From positions 6,324,001 to 6,388,000 of the forward strand of contig JBHGNT010000001.1 in the NCBI GenBank assembly GCA_043228905.1: DNA of 64,000 nt, in the 5' to 3' direction. The DNA is from Azolla caroliniana. Taxonomy: Eukaryota > Polypodiophyta. Under the pieces are notes generated by a model. The model ran no database searches. It worked only from the letters and a program-made list of their open reading frames with translations, and was not told where the DNA came from. The position numbers and the translations under genes are program-made. Positions 25,001 to 36,665 of the stretch are shown one piece after another. How positions within the stretch are numbered: the stretch's first letter is position 1; every line of letters starts with the position of its first letter.

Positions 25001-25497
25001 TTTTCAACATAATTTCAAAATTGATGATCATAAATTTTACATTCATTTATCAGTTTCATAGTTACCTAATAAAAAAATCAGTCGCCATTACCTGTAAAAG
25101 ATTGATTTGAACAAGGCAAAACCATCCCAATAGCAATTGTATAAACTTTAAAATTCATTAGGTATGTGGTAAGTTGTTCTTTTGCAAAACCCTCTCTTCT
25201 ACTTACAGTATTGAATTAAATCATAATCTCATTTTTTTTGTCAAAATTACCAAGAGCTGATCTTGGGCCACAATATGTTGCATAAATATCTCCGACGGGC
25301 ATTTTGTTATGGCAACTGAATCACAAGTAAAAACATCTCCCGTTGGAAAATACACCAGTCTTCCTTATATACTATCGTCCTCTTCATGTAGGGGTGAATG
25401 AAAGACCAAAGAGTTGTCTCAAATGTGCCATCTTGGATGTGTTTTTAAGTTAGATACTGTTTTCCTAAAGATAAATTTTTCTAATAACCCAGCAACG

Positions 25498-28400
25498 TCA
25501 TACATGCTTTCCCCGGTACTTGGGTCGAGGATCTTGCTTATCATTACAATGATCTGTCGATGAGAATACGAGAGAATGCAGACTTAGATCTCTTTCCTCA
25601 AGTAATTCAGCATGCTTTTCCCTGAATTCCTGATGCTTTTGGACAGCTTCAGAGGCCATTTTGTCAGTATACAAAGCGATTTTCTCCATTGTCAGTAAAC
25701 ACCGACTCCATCGCATACTCAAAATCTGCTCACTGCTAGAAATTAGTTTGAAACAATCATGCCTTGGGTAAATACTTTCATAGCACTCATCCCTCGCCAC
25801 AGGAAAGAAGAAGACTAATCTCCCCCCTAATACCAATAATCGCGCAGAGATGTCCAATAGATCATGTACACATTCCGAAAACATGTACGGAGCTGTGGAA
25901 GGAATATGATCTTTCCTCTTATCTTCTGGTATGATATATGGTTCTTTGACTCCCTTCAGTAGCTTACGGCCTCCTGATTTTCTCCCTCCTGCTCGTACTC
26001 CATAAGGAGGATCGCAAATAATTGCATCAAATACCTAAATAAACCACAATTATACTCAAAACCCTAGCAATCCCTCAAAGTGCTTCACGAATACAAAATA
26101 CAACAGAATTGTTAACACTACCATAACATAGATAGTAACAATTTATCCACATATCATTAAGTCCAGGCATTATTATAGCTTTAATCATCTCCAATATTGC
26201 CGAAAGCAAGAAACACAAATGAACATTATTAGTCACTCTTAAGATAGAAAAGAACCTCTTTCAAATTTGATCGCCATGCAGGACTATTATTGTCGGCCCG
26301 AATTAAACCAACTGGTGAAGGTAGGTTGTACTACACATCAACAAAAAGCAGAAAGTAAGTGCTAGTCCAGACAATTTAAATAAATATCTCCACAATAATT
26401 AGTTCAGCTAAAATCCCTTTGTAAATTATTTTAGTCGATTCAGCTACGAGTATTCCTAAGCCACATTTCTAGAGTATTCCTAAGCCACTATAAAAAGAGG
26501 CACATGGCATTATTGAGAACCAAATCAGTTCAACGCCATTTTCTTCTTGAGCACTGACGATGTAATATCACTGATCGGATTCTTACGTGACACGCAGAAT
26601 CTACATGATTGTTAATCAAGCAAAATAATGCAATAAACTGAACCCCTGGAATTGTTACACATTCACACCAATAAGGATCAACTTTCTCATCTGCACTGAA
26701 ATCCTGATACAGGAAATACCCTAGAAACTAACCATCACAGATTTTTGTCAACTCTGAGATAAACTAAGAGTTTGCACAACATGCATGTAAACATAACCCA
26801 GTGAAAATGCGACCCTTCTTGAAAATTCAAGAGCTCTTAACAGACTATTTGACTCTAAAGATCTTTTGAAATACATAATTGGTTGGAGTTAGCTATTAGA
26901 TGATTGGAAACTATCTTTGAGATGGTTACATATTTAAAATATCGCTTGATATGTAAATTTCCAAATCCATTCTTTGACTAATAATTTCTGTAGAATTATA
27001 AAGGAGATTTATCTGTGATTTACAATGCTTTTTAGAAGTGTGCCCTTACATACACGGGGCATCCTCAATTTGGAATCCTCTATTAAATTACAGTGTCACA
27101 AGGATGTGGTATTTTGTTCTCAATTCTACTTTTTAATTTTTTCTCCCAAACTTCTGAAAATAGACCATACAATATTATATAGCTTTGTCTGAAACAGCTG
27201 TCATCCAACAGACCATAGACTGCATGAGTTAACACCATTAAGTCACTTAAAAGATCAAAGTGAGTGGAATAAGTCAATGGATTGGGAGCAAGCGTATTCT
27301 TATTCTAACAAACCTCTTCTGATGTAAAACTTAAATTTGAGATTTAAAACTGCTAGAGAGAGACTCTTGTGTGCTAGAATATTGGCTGAATGGTTATCTT
27401 ACCTGCTGCGGTCAGTGGAGAGTGCCCTGGATGGCCGGGTTCAATCAGAAAATTTGCCTAAAATAAGGTTTTACAGCTGGATTATGTTTTTAGGCCATGA
27501 GTAAAGATATACCAAAAGGAGTCCCAACATTGGGGCCACAAGCTGTAAAACCCCTTGTTCAAGAGCAATCTAGCATCCTGGATGTAAAAGATTTAAGTCT
27601 CACTGAGTCTCTAATCGTAGGAGAGTGAAAATTTTAGCTGAATTGGTTGTTCAATTAATTTTTGGCCACTATCTGGAAGAATATATCAGTTTCAGATAGA
27701 GCTTTCAATACATAGAACAAGATTACTGATAGGATTTTGACAAAAAATACCTCTTCAAAACTACAGGAGTATTTGCAAACTAGACTTACCTGCTTAAAGT
27801 TGCTCCACACATTGCAATTTGGACCATGTCCATCTCTAACAACCTTTAAATCAATGTCTGCACCCTGTGAAAAATATATACTTTTATAAAAGTAGAACAG
27901 TTTTGGCTTACAAATAAAGTACATGTGAACAAGTGAGATCAAGTAAGAGGACAGATGGAAGGTAAATAATAATAATAATAATATAGTAATTAGTTAATTA
28001 CTTGAGTACATAAAAATTAAAATATATAGCTACTCAATAATAAAAATATCTGTGGCAAATGAACAGATGCATTTACTTGGCACTTTCTGTTTATGAAAAA
28101 TCAATGATTTACATTAACAAAATGCTTGTATAGAGTGAAATTCTGAACTTGCAATGGTATATATAAGCATAAACACATGCACAATCCATACATGTAGATG
28201 TGTATATGCATGAGGAAATTTACAAATATGAATGTGTGTGTGTGTAAATGCATGTTTGCTATGTATGTATGATGTAGTCATACATCTCAACATCTTTTGA
28301 CTATAAATAAATAACTGTAAAAACTGACAGCTGTACAGTGTCAACAACTTCTCTCCTACCAGTGAATTACATGGACTATTTGATACATTGAACAGCTAGG

Positions 28401-30973
28401 ATTCCTTGTTTATTTCAGCCAAGAGAACATGGATGTTAATTCTTCAACATGTTTAACTAGGAAGGGCAGGTGGAATCTAGCACATGTTACCGAAAATTAT
28501 CAAGGAATTATAAATAAGCAACCTTACATAAGAATGGTAAGCTGTATATCACATTGATCCCCATTAGAATGTTCGATTTTTTACTGTGTGTTGCCGATTT
28601 CCTCAGAATCTCAACTTACAATCATGATGACAGATTTCAGTCACAGTACTCGGAATTAATAAGAATAAGAAAGCTTACTTAAGAATAGTTTGATTCATGT
28701 CAAAGATATCATCTTTAGAATGTAAATGTTTACAGATAATTATGTGTTTCATGTAAATGCATATTTACTCTAAATTAATATGAATAAAAAGCTTACTTAA
28801 GGAAGATTTTGGGAATGTAACAATGATCCTCTCATAAATTGTAACATAAGTTCAAGTCTTTGTTAAACTAGGTGCTTACCCATGTAAACGTGCATTTCCT
28901 TAAAATCTCAAATCACAATTATAACAAGAAGATGCTACCTTACTTTCAAAACAAGTATTCGAATATTGATGCTCTCAGCTAATTACGTCTAGCCATGCAA
29001 ATGCAAACATTTCCTCATAGCCACAAGCTTAGACTCTTTATGACAACATTAGTCTCATGCACATCTCAAACTTACGATCGTGATGGCACCAAAGTGAGCT
29101 GCAGCTACAAGAATGCTCCCAGTACCAACAAATGGATCAAACACAAATTTTCCCGGTTTTACCAACGCTTGATTCGCCATAAGAAAAGCTAGTTCTGCAT
29201 CCATGGCTGTTGGACCAAGATAATTGCGCTTACTAAGCTCGTACTTTGTGACCAGATTTCGTTCACTATTTCCTATCTTGCGACCAAACATTATTAGTTT
29301 TTGTATCACGGGAGGAAGGCCATTGTTTATGATTTCTTTGTCTGTCTCAAGAAACCAGAAAATATGTTGTGGCTTCTTTAGGTCAACCTTTCCCTGAGAA
29401 AGCAATAATCATTCCTATGAAATTAATTCATAAGCCAATGAGATCTTCATTCTCAACACTGGAAACTTCGTACAGGAAATTCTCTGAAAACACACCTAAG
29501 CTTTTCTTTACTTCCCCAAACGTTCCTCTGTTTCGTTATTTCCTCAAATGTCCTTGATCAAATAGAGAAAGAGCACAAAAATGACGAATTAACCATATAA
29601 TTGGACAAATAGAACCTATAATTAGGAAAAAGAGGATAGGCCGTATAATTGCTCTTTAAGGAGTTGACCATATTGGGAAATAACAGAAGAGACGGTGCAT
29701 TTGAGGAGATATCAGAAAACTTGAGGAGTATTTTCGGAGATTTCATCTTAATTGCATACATATCTAAACTGCTAACCTCAAAAGAAATGTAGTCTAGACT
29801 GTTCATTCTTTCCGTCTGTTCACGAAGACTCAAAGCCTTCCCAAAACATTCAACTGCTATTTTAAATGTAGTGTTTGGTGACAAATATGGATCCTTTCTG
29901 TCCTTTGGATAACTCTGGATTGATTCACGCAATTCTTCCAATGATTCTCCAAATCCCCATACTTCCATCACTCCTTTCAGAAGAAAACCTAAAAAACGTT
30001 TGGATGCATGAATAAAAGGATGTTTTTTCTCCAGTTTCCTCTAATTGCATACATTACCATGATTGAGATGCGTATTGGCAAAAGTTAACATTTTCTTTGA
30101 CAATTATTTCAGAATGTAGGTATCACAGGTTATGAGAGCTGGAAGAGAAACAAAGAAAGAGAATTAGATGGAAAAAGGGGCAGGGCCATGATGAGAATTG
30201 ACAGTGATAACCTAAACGGATGATAATTCAAGGAAAAGGGGCAGGGCCATGATGAGAATTGACAGTGATAACCTAAACGGATGATAATTCAAGGATTCAC
30301 AGCACATGTGGTGACATCATCCGTGTACATATTTTGCTTTCTCTGAGTTATTTCACATTACATGAACTACAGCTTATAAAAAATAGAATAAAAGGAAAGA
30401 GAAAGCACAAATGTTTAGATGCAAACTATGAAACTTAACAAAATCTTGCTTTTGAATTATTTCACATTGTCAGCATCGCAGTTTTCAGAATTAGAGGACA
30501 ACGAAAGGAAACAAACGAGAGAGAGAGAGAGAGAGAGATGATGGAGATGGAGATGGAGATGGAGATGGAGATGGAGATGGAGATGGAGATGTGACGAAAA
30601 TAAAGAAGAAGAAATTATGATAATCATGAAGAAGAAGAAGGCAATCGCCACAATTCGAGAAAAACGGGAAGAATTTCAGCATCATAACCCTCATGCAATG
30701 AATCAATATAATGAGCAGATTGCAAGACAACTTACTCCTGGACGCAATATTACAAGCCATTTCTTCAGAAGGCAAGTCCACGAAGTAGAAAGGAGAATCT
30801 GGATGATGATGCGATGGCTGCTTGAAACGAAGAGGAAGGTGACGATGATCATCGCCTTCCTCTCTTTCTCGTCCGCTTTCTTCTTCTTCATCTGAGAAGA
30901 GCTTAGCGAGCGCTTGGACCTCAGGCAACCTGTAGTCCAACAAGCGGTGAAGGAAGTAGAAGAGATACCACAT
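25498..30973 (-). CDS. TRM11: tRNA (guanine(10)-N2)-methyltransferase, TRM11/TRMT11 homolog (6 exons)
   Basis: Exons 30973-30736, 29988-29777, 29393-29076, 27864-27790, 26330-26256 and 26034-25498 join with GT-AG introns and consistent phases to 484 residues, close to the usual plant TRM11 length. The protein starts MWYLFYFLHRLLDYR, as TRM11 proteins do. Residues 1-150 form the N-terminal region with the THUMP-related fold. YLGPTAMDAE then leads to the SAM-binding motif DPFVGTGS (residues 236-243). GADIDLKVVRDG follows, and then the catalytic DPPYG (residues 314-318), equivalent to the (D/N)PPY motif that positions the target amine. With the TRM112 partner (not in this window) TRM11 makes m2G at tRNA position 10 in the cytoplasm. 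The gene lies head-to-head with CURT1A. Its introns hold a perfect 61-bp duplication, a hexanucleotide tract and a possible SINE. Confidence 0.95.
27340..27560 (+). mobile_element. Possible tRNA-derived SINE in TRM11 intron 4
   Basis: TGGCTGAATGG at 27383-27393 matches the pol III A-box consensus. GGTTCAATCAG at 27438-27448 is close to a B-box, at a spacing (55 bases) like that of long-arm tRNAs. No full tRNA fold is apparent and no target-site duplication or poly-A/T tail was fixed. The extent is a guess. Confidence 0.3.
30173..30295. repeat. Perfect 61-bp tandem duplication in TRM11 intron 1
   Basis: The block AAAAGGGGCAGGGCCATGATG through ATAATTCAAGG is present twice in a row without mismatch (CAGGGCC at 30181 and 30242). 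Confidence 0.95.
30519..30591. repeat. (GA)n followed by (GATGGA)n in TRM11 intron 1
   Basis: A GA dinucleotide run (about 30519-30538) is joined to about eight perfect copies of the hexamer GATGGA (about 30540-30591). The repeat is long enough to be length-variable between individuals. Confidence 0.95.
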
Positions 30974-32459
30974 GTCGCCACGTTTCTTCCTTCTCAGGCT
31001 TTCTGAGTGCAGCTGCAGCTGCTGATGAGACCGAGACTGCGTATGGTTTTGTCTGGGTGAGGAGCAAAGGGAGCAGCCATGGATTACAGAAATGTTCGCA
31101 GGAACTACAGAAATGTTCGCCGAAATTACAGAAATGTACCTTCCTGCTCCTCATGGTTGGGTAGAGGTGTCGGGTAGAGGCGTCTCGAGGGTTCCTGCTT
31201 CTGGTGTTCCACCAGAGCAAACCCTAATATGTCCGCGTTCACATTAGCCCACCGGACACATTCTCTCGCAGAGTGGAGACCTTGGCTCTATGTATGTGCA
31301 TTGTTGGTGCTCATGGTAGAAAACTATAGCATGATAAGAAAGTCGTACTACGAGTGCAACATGCATCGTCCGTAGAGAGACTCGAGATCCCACCATAGGC
31401 TTCGATTTACCCGCTCTCTCTTCGTGTCGCAAACTAATTGCCACCTGGCCTTCGTTCTTGCATACATCTGTATATATTAGCCCATGATGAGCCATACAGG
31501 AAATTATATGTAGTAGTTTCTTCCATGAGTTGAAAACGTTATAGGTTATGCATTCTTGGTAGCATGCCTTTCCTTGCGATCATTCCCTTGGATGTTAAAG
31601 TGTGTGAAGGTACAAATTCCATAGTATGTTTGAAGGGACCTTGCATGAAACTAATAATTCTATGTTTATGGATGCATCATCGAGCACATAAATCCGTCCA
31701 TTATAGTTCAAACCTAGCTAATGCAAAAAAAGTATGTTAGTTCATCCCATTGGCTCGATTAGGGGCCCATCAAATATATGCCACGTAGCTAAAGTATACG
31801 TTAAACTATTTAGTTTGAACTCCATTAAGGACAACAGGCCTAACCATTTAGAAGTGTAACTAATGAATATATGACAACAATTATGGCCATGAAGCCAACA
31901 ATTATGCGCAATGTATGTCGAAGAGAGACGTCCCACCATTCAATCAAATTCCAAGCTCAAGACAAAAAAGTGTGTCTGTTGCGCTCCAATTTGTTGAGGA
32001 ACCTCATTGGATACTACCATACACATTACATAAAACAATTAATATACGTATGACCATTTCAACAAGCTTTCGGCAAAGATCCCCATTACCATTCATGCTA
32101 GAGACTTGCATCATGTAGTCCACAACTAATGAATGCAAGGCACGACACAATGACGTGAAAGACAATGTCGAGGATGTGTGATGTGCGCATACATACAGAC
32201 AGACACATGCACACATGCGCGCAAACATGCATACATACACACACACACACGTACGTACAGATATACAGTGTACATACATACATACATACATACATACATA
32301 CACACATACATATTGTTACATTGTTACTTGCTTAGCCAAGTCAGTCCTAGGGGAAGTATTTGTGAAGAAGAAGATAATAGATAGATAGACTGTATTGAGT
32401 GCCCAGCTCTTCCTCTCAGGAACAGAGTCGCTTTTGAAGAAGCCATTATCTACACAGCT
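30974..32459. promoter_or_regulatory. Shared divergent upstream region between TRM11 and CURT1A
   Basis: These 1.49 kb separate two start codons that point away from each other. Next to TRM11 the sequence is GC-richer, as expected for a leader or proximal promoter, and includes three copies of an approximately 21-bp unit with ACAGAAATGTTCGC (about 31085-31135). Next to CURT1A there are (CATA)n and (AC)n runs (about 32225-32310) and a cluster GATAATAGATAGATAGAC (32373-32390). The cluster includes a GATAA I-box-like element often found in light-regulated plant promoters. Nothing coding is seen in the middle. Confidence 0.5.
32272..32301. repeat. (CATA)n microsatellite upstream of CURT1A
   Basis: A run of about seven CATA tetramers next to (AC)n dinucleotides. 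Confidence 0.95.
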
Positions 32460-34204
32460 ATGGCTTCTGTTTCTACCCCTTCCCCTTCCGCTGCTTCTGC
32501 TTTGCTTGTCTCCGCAGCGCCTTCATCGGTTCGATCCCCCCCTGCTTCTTCCTCTGCCATACCGTTTTTGGGCAGCAAACCCATCAAACTCTTCGTTTCA
32601 CCACGCCAACAAGGTCAGAGAATCTTCTATTCTTAAGACCAGCAGAACAAAATCACACCATGTGTTAGTATGTATGTGTATGTTTGTATATGCTCAATGT
32701 GTGCGTGCGCGTGTGTGTTTCTGTATCTGTCCTTGTGTATTCTGTATCTGTTGCTCACACAATTGCATTAATACCGATATTAACTTAGACTAGGTTCATA
32801 TGTGTCATGAAATTCGAATTTCCATGTGGGGTTTGATCAAAGATGTTTGCCTTTCATATTAGTTAAGCTTGGCATGATTTTCATTATGAATGCTTACAAT
32901 TTTGGGATCTTTTAGTTTTCCTTATGTATGAATGGCTATAATAAAATATAATTAAACTTAAGGCAGGCTCACGTAGATCTTTGCCGCTCATAGTGAGATC
33001 AAAAGCTTCATCTGAAGAAGGATCAACGAGTTTTCAGGCTGAAGAACTACTGGATGATTTGAAATCTAAGGTATATATGACAAGGATCCGTTTTGCTAAG
33101 GGTTTCAGTGATGAATTGGTTCTAGGAGGTTACATTGGCATTATCTAAGGAATAAATGAACAAATAAATGAACAAATAAATGAACGAGTGAACGAATAAA
33201 TGAACGAGTGAACGAATAAATGATGATGATATTATATTATTGTTTGTTGCAGTGGGATTCTATTGAAAACAAGACTAGTGTTGCGATATATGGTGGAGGT
33301 GCCCTGCTTGCTTTATGGTTGTCCTCAACCATTGTCAGCGCAGTTAATTCAGTGCCCTTGGTGAGCTACATGTATACTCAATATATATGTGTGCCAAAAC
33401 ATGTATGTGTATTCATTTATCCATTAGTACATATATACTTACATAGATCTATGCATCTGCACAAGACATAGATATATGCATAAATATATTCACATATACA
33501 CTCACACACACATATCTATTGAATATACACATACACTTATCCATAAAATATACACATCCATATGCATAAATGCATATATGTATGCATGTACATATATACA
33601 TTCCACATGTATATTGTAAAGTAGGACAAGAAACTTTGTCAACCTTCCTCTATCTCCCAAGTCTCCACATTATGTTTGCTTTTTAATATTCTTTTTACTG
33701 TCCTCTTCTCATTTCCAGTTACCAAAGTTTTTGGAACTTGTTGGCTTAGCATATACTGCTTGGTTTGCATATCGATATCTTCTCTTCAAGGTACTTCCAG
33801 AAAACTCTACCACATTTTGATTTATTATGTGCAAAAACAATTAGCAAGATGTCACTGCAGCTCAACATTTCCCTCCATCTCACTCAAATCCATGATTTTG
33901 AACAAGTTTCAAAATTTTGGAAGATAATTAATTTGATCTAGCAGAACAACGAGGAGGATTTAAGCGTTGGAAATTAATTACTTCTTGAAAATGTGAATCT
34001 CATTGAGAAATTTAAGAAAATTAGTTTGCTAATTAAAACCTTTCATAATTTTGTTTGAAAATATTTATTTGTGCATTTATGTTTGGCATTGTCTAAATCG
34101 TTCGTCTTTGCATTGATGTTTTTGTTAAACAGGAGAATAGAAAGGAATTGGTTGCAGACGTTGAAGAGCTCACATCAAAGATTACAGGAAGTGAAAAGGA
34201 ATAA
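32460..34204 (+). CDS. CURT1A: CURT1-family thylakoid curvature protein, CURT1A-like (5 exons)
   Basis: Exons 32460-32613, 32967-33070, 33253-33360, 33719-33790 and 34133-34204 join in phase to 169 residues, the normal CURT1 size. Residues 1 to about 62 are Ser/Ala/Pro-rich with no acidic residues and end LIVRSKA, a typical chloroplast transit peptide and cleavage region. The mature part starts acidic, then ELLDDLKSKWDSIENKTS forms the first amphipathic helix. Two membrane spans follow (VAIYGGGALLALWLSS, about residues 94-114; LELVGLAYTAWFAYRYLLF, about 126-145). A charged C-terminal helix (ENRKELVADVEEL) closes the protein. CURT1 proteins oligomerise at grana margins and bend thylakoid membranes. 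The NSVPLLPK linker and RYLLFK motif place it nearer CURT1A than B, C or D. Tandem stops TAATAG end it. GATA elements upstream would fit light regulation. Confidence 0.93.
33151..33222. repeat. AATAAATGAAC/GAGTGAAC minisatellite in CURT1A intron 2
   Basis: Imperfect units of 8-12 bases (AATAAATGAACA and GAGTGAACG) alternate about seven times and end about 30 bases before the intron's 3' splice site at 33252. Confidence 0.9.
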
Positions 34205-36276
34205 TAGGCATACAAGGAAGTTTTTCAACTCTTCATATTTATTTGTAACCTTCTGTTAGTCGCGCTTGTAAATATCATCTCTATGACATTTTAATGATTG
34301 GGAGTTTCTTTACATGGAAAGACCTGTTTCGGCTTGGTATTAGTGGATTGAGACTTAATGTAAGACCTTGACTTGTGTTGGTTTTCTATACTTTGTTCAA
34401 TTCGAAACTCCAAGGAGAGGAGATAATTAATGATCCAACGTTCGTTCTGTGCATTTGGTAAGTCGGATTCAGTTAATATTGCATAGTCCAGATATCAATT
34501 GTTGAATGGACACAATCGGATATAAAGTTGTGATTACAACTTGTGAAGTTTCAAAAGTTGGAAAACACAAATATATGCATTGCAGTTGAAGTTTCCAGTA
34601 ATTCCCAAAACCTCACGTAAAGGCCCAAATATCTTTATCTTGGGAATTTTTGATTGAATATGCTATTGCTAGTATGGATTCCAATTTCAATTCCTACCCC
34701 ATGCTACAATGGCATCGCCTTCAATTTTGGGTTTTTTGAAAGTTCATGTCACATTTTGGACAAAACAACCCGCATGGTAATTTGAAGTGCTTCATAACTT
34801 TTTCCTTCAGTTATAAAACAATTCTTGCTAAATGCATGTTTGGAGTAGCAATATTAGCCTTTCAAAGGTATAAATGAGATTAAACACTCATAATTGAATC
34901 AGCATTGACCATTGATACACAAATTTCAAGTCACCCCTTGTGAAGCCTTGGTCATTCACTAGGATTCCTCATTGTTGGTGGGTTAATCATGGTTCTTTGT
35001 ATTGTCATATGTAAGGGGGGCAAGGAAAATTGATTTGGAAGTTTTTGCACTTGAGCTCTATAGTTGTGCCTTTATGCTAACCTTAAGAGGGTGGTTTACC
35101 TTGCCTTAAGATTCTCGTTAATGTAGTAAAGACACCAAGGGTTTGCAATGTTGTTTTTAAAATGTGCATTGCATGTTACTTTTATGGGAGAGAGAGAGAG
35201 AGATTCAATCATCCAACACTTAATTATGGGCAGGGCTTTGTGCTAGCTAATCATAAAACACTATTAAAGTGGTTACCTTACCATATGATTATTGCTATTA
35301 TGGAAAAGATGATAAGGGTTCTCTAGTATGGCCATGTTGCTTTTAATATATACATTACTTTTATGAGGAGAGAGACATAGATATATGTAGAGCCAATCAT
35401 CCATTAGTCATTAGATAGATGCAATGCATTCGCGATATCGCTCCCCTCAAATGAAGCAATTAAGGGCAACAAAACCATGTGATGTGTAATTCTCAACTAT
35501 ATCGGTTCATTAGAAGGAAGCAATAATTGGGTGATCATAATTGCCGACCCCATACATTCGCCCAAGTGCTAGAGGCCTCACATGTTAGATTAGATGTTGT
35601 ACTGCTAAAAATTACTGGTAAGGGGAGTATTGATCCCCGAGTTAGTGATGATAACTGTATTCAAAGTTTCCACAACTCTTTGACGACCATGGATGCTTGC
35701 GTACTCACGATATACGACGATCACAATCAATGTTATATACATCAATCCAAGTGAAGGTACACGTACATCCATCCATCCATACCTAGAAAACACACATACG
35801 TATGTATGTACATTACATACATGCATTTCTTACAAACGTACGTACATTGCATGCGTACATTACATACATAACATTACATACATACACACATAGTATGAAG
35901 TTTGAACCATACGTACATTCGCATTCGAGAATGTTTCAAATCGTTCGAGTACGGTAAACACCCTCGGAGTATGGTAAATACCATACGTTTTGTATTCATT
36001 AATAAGGTAAATGTTTTTGTTTTTTTAAAGGTAAGAAAGTTAAGGTAAAAAGTGTTCTAAAAAAAAAAAAGAAAAAAGAACATAAGAATGTTTTGATAGC
36101 ATACGTATTCGTTGGCATTCGTATGAAAAAAGAATGATTGCCCATGCATTCGAGTATATTATTACGTACAATGCGTGACACACACAGAGAGCAGAAGAAG
36201 ACAGACGCAGAAGAAAGAAAGAAAGGAAGGAAAGAAGGAAGGAAGGAAGGAAGGAGCAGAGACGAGAGAGACAGGA
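34205..36276. other. Intergenic region with a diverged tandem duplication, no gene
   Basis: The first few hundred bases are probably the CURT1A 3' untranslated region. At about 35071-35205 and 35250-35380 two related segments of about 180 bp period share GGTTTACC/GGTTACC, GATAAGGGTT/CCAAGGGTT, ATGTTGCTTTTAA and a CATTACTTTTATG + GAGAG end. CATA-rich sequence lies at 35765-35890, and an A-rich plus GAAG-rich leader sits before the next gene. No exon with a known motif is present. Confidence 0.6.
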
Positions 36277-36625
36277 ATGGTGGTGTCAGAGGCTGGCCCT
36301 GGCCCTGGCCCTGCGGCGGGGGCGGCGGCGGCGGCGGCGGAGGGGCCAAAGCGCCACCCGAACTTCCTCCGCCTGCTGTACAGGAGCGCCGCCGGGCAGA
36401 AGCATGGCCTGGCGGTGGTTGTGCTCTCCACCTCCTGCCTCTTCCTCTCCCTCTCCATGCTCCACCACAAGCGGCGGAACGACGACCTCCTGCAACACCT
36501 CTCCTCCCTCCAGCACGACAACGACTCCCTCAGACAAACCATAGCCGCAGCATCCCACATCGTCTTCTCTTCTCCCCCTCCCCCTCCAATTTCCCCTCAG
36601 GTCTCTGCCGCTGCAACTACAGGTA

Positions 36626-36665
<40 letters not shown>

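Noticed and set aside
30457-30981. Ser/Leu/His repeat proteins encoded near TRM11 exon 1
   Set aside because: They come from translating the (GATGGA)n and (GA)n repeats in intron 1 or from other frames of exon 1.
31244-31495. 83-codon minus-strand frame upstream of TRM11
   Set aside because: No motif and not joinable to the TRM11 start, which matches the family N-terminus on its own.
32004-32384. Met-Tyr-Val-Cys and His-Thr-Tyr-Ile repeat frames
   Set aside because: Translations of (CATA)n and (AC)n microsatellites on both strands.
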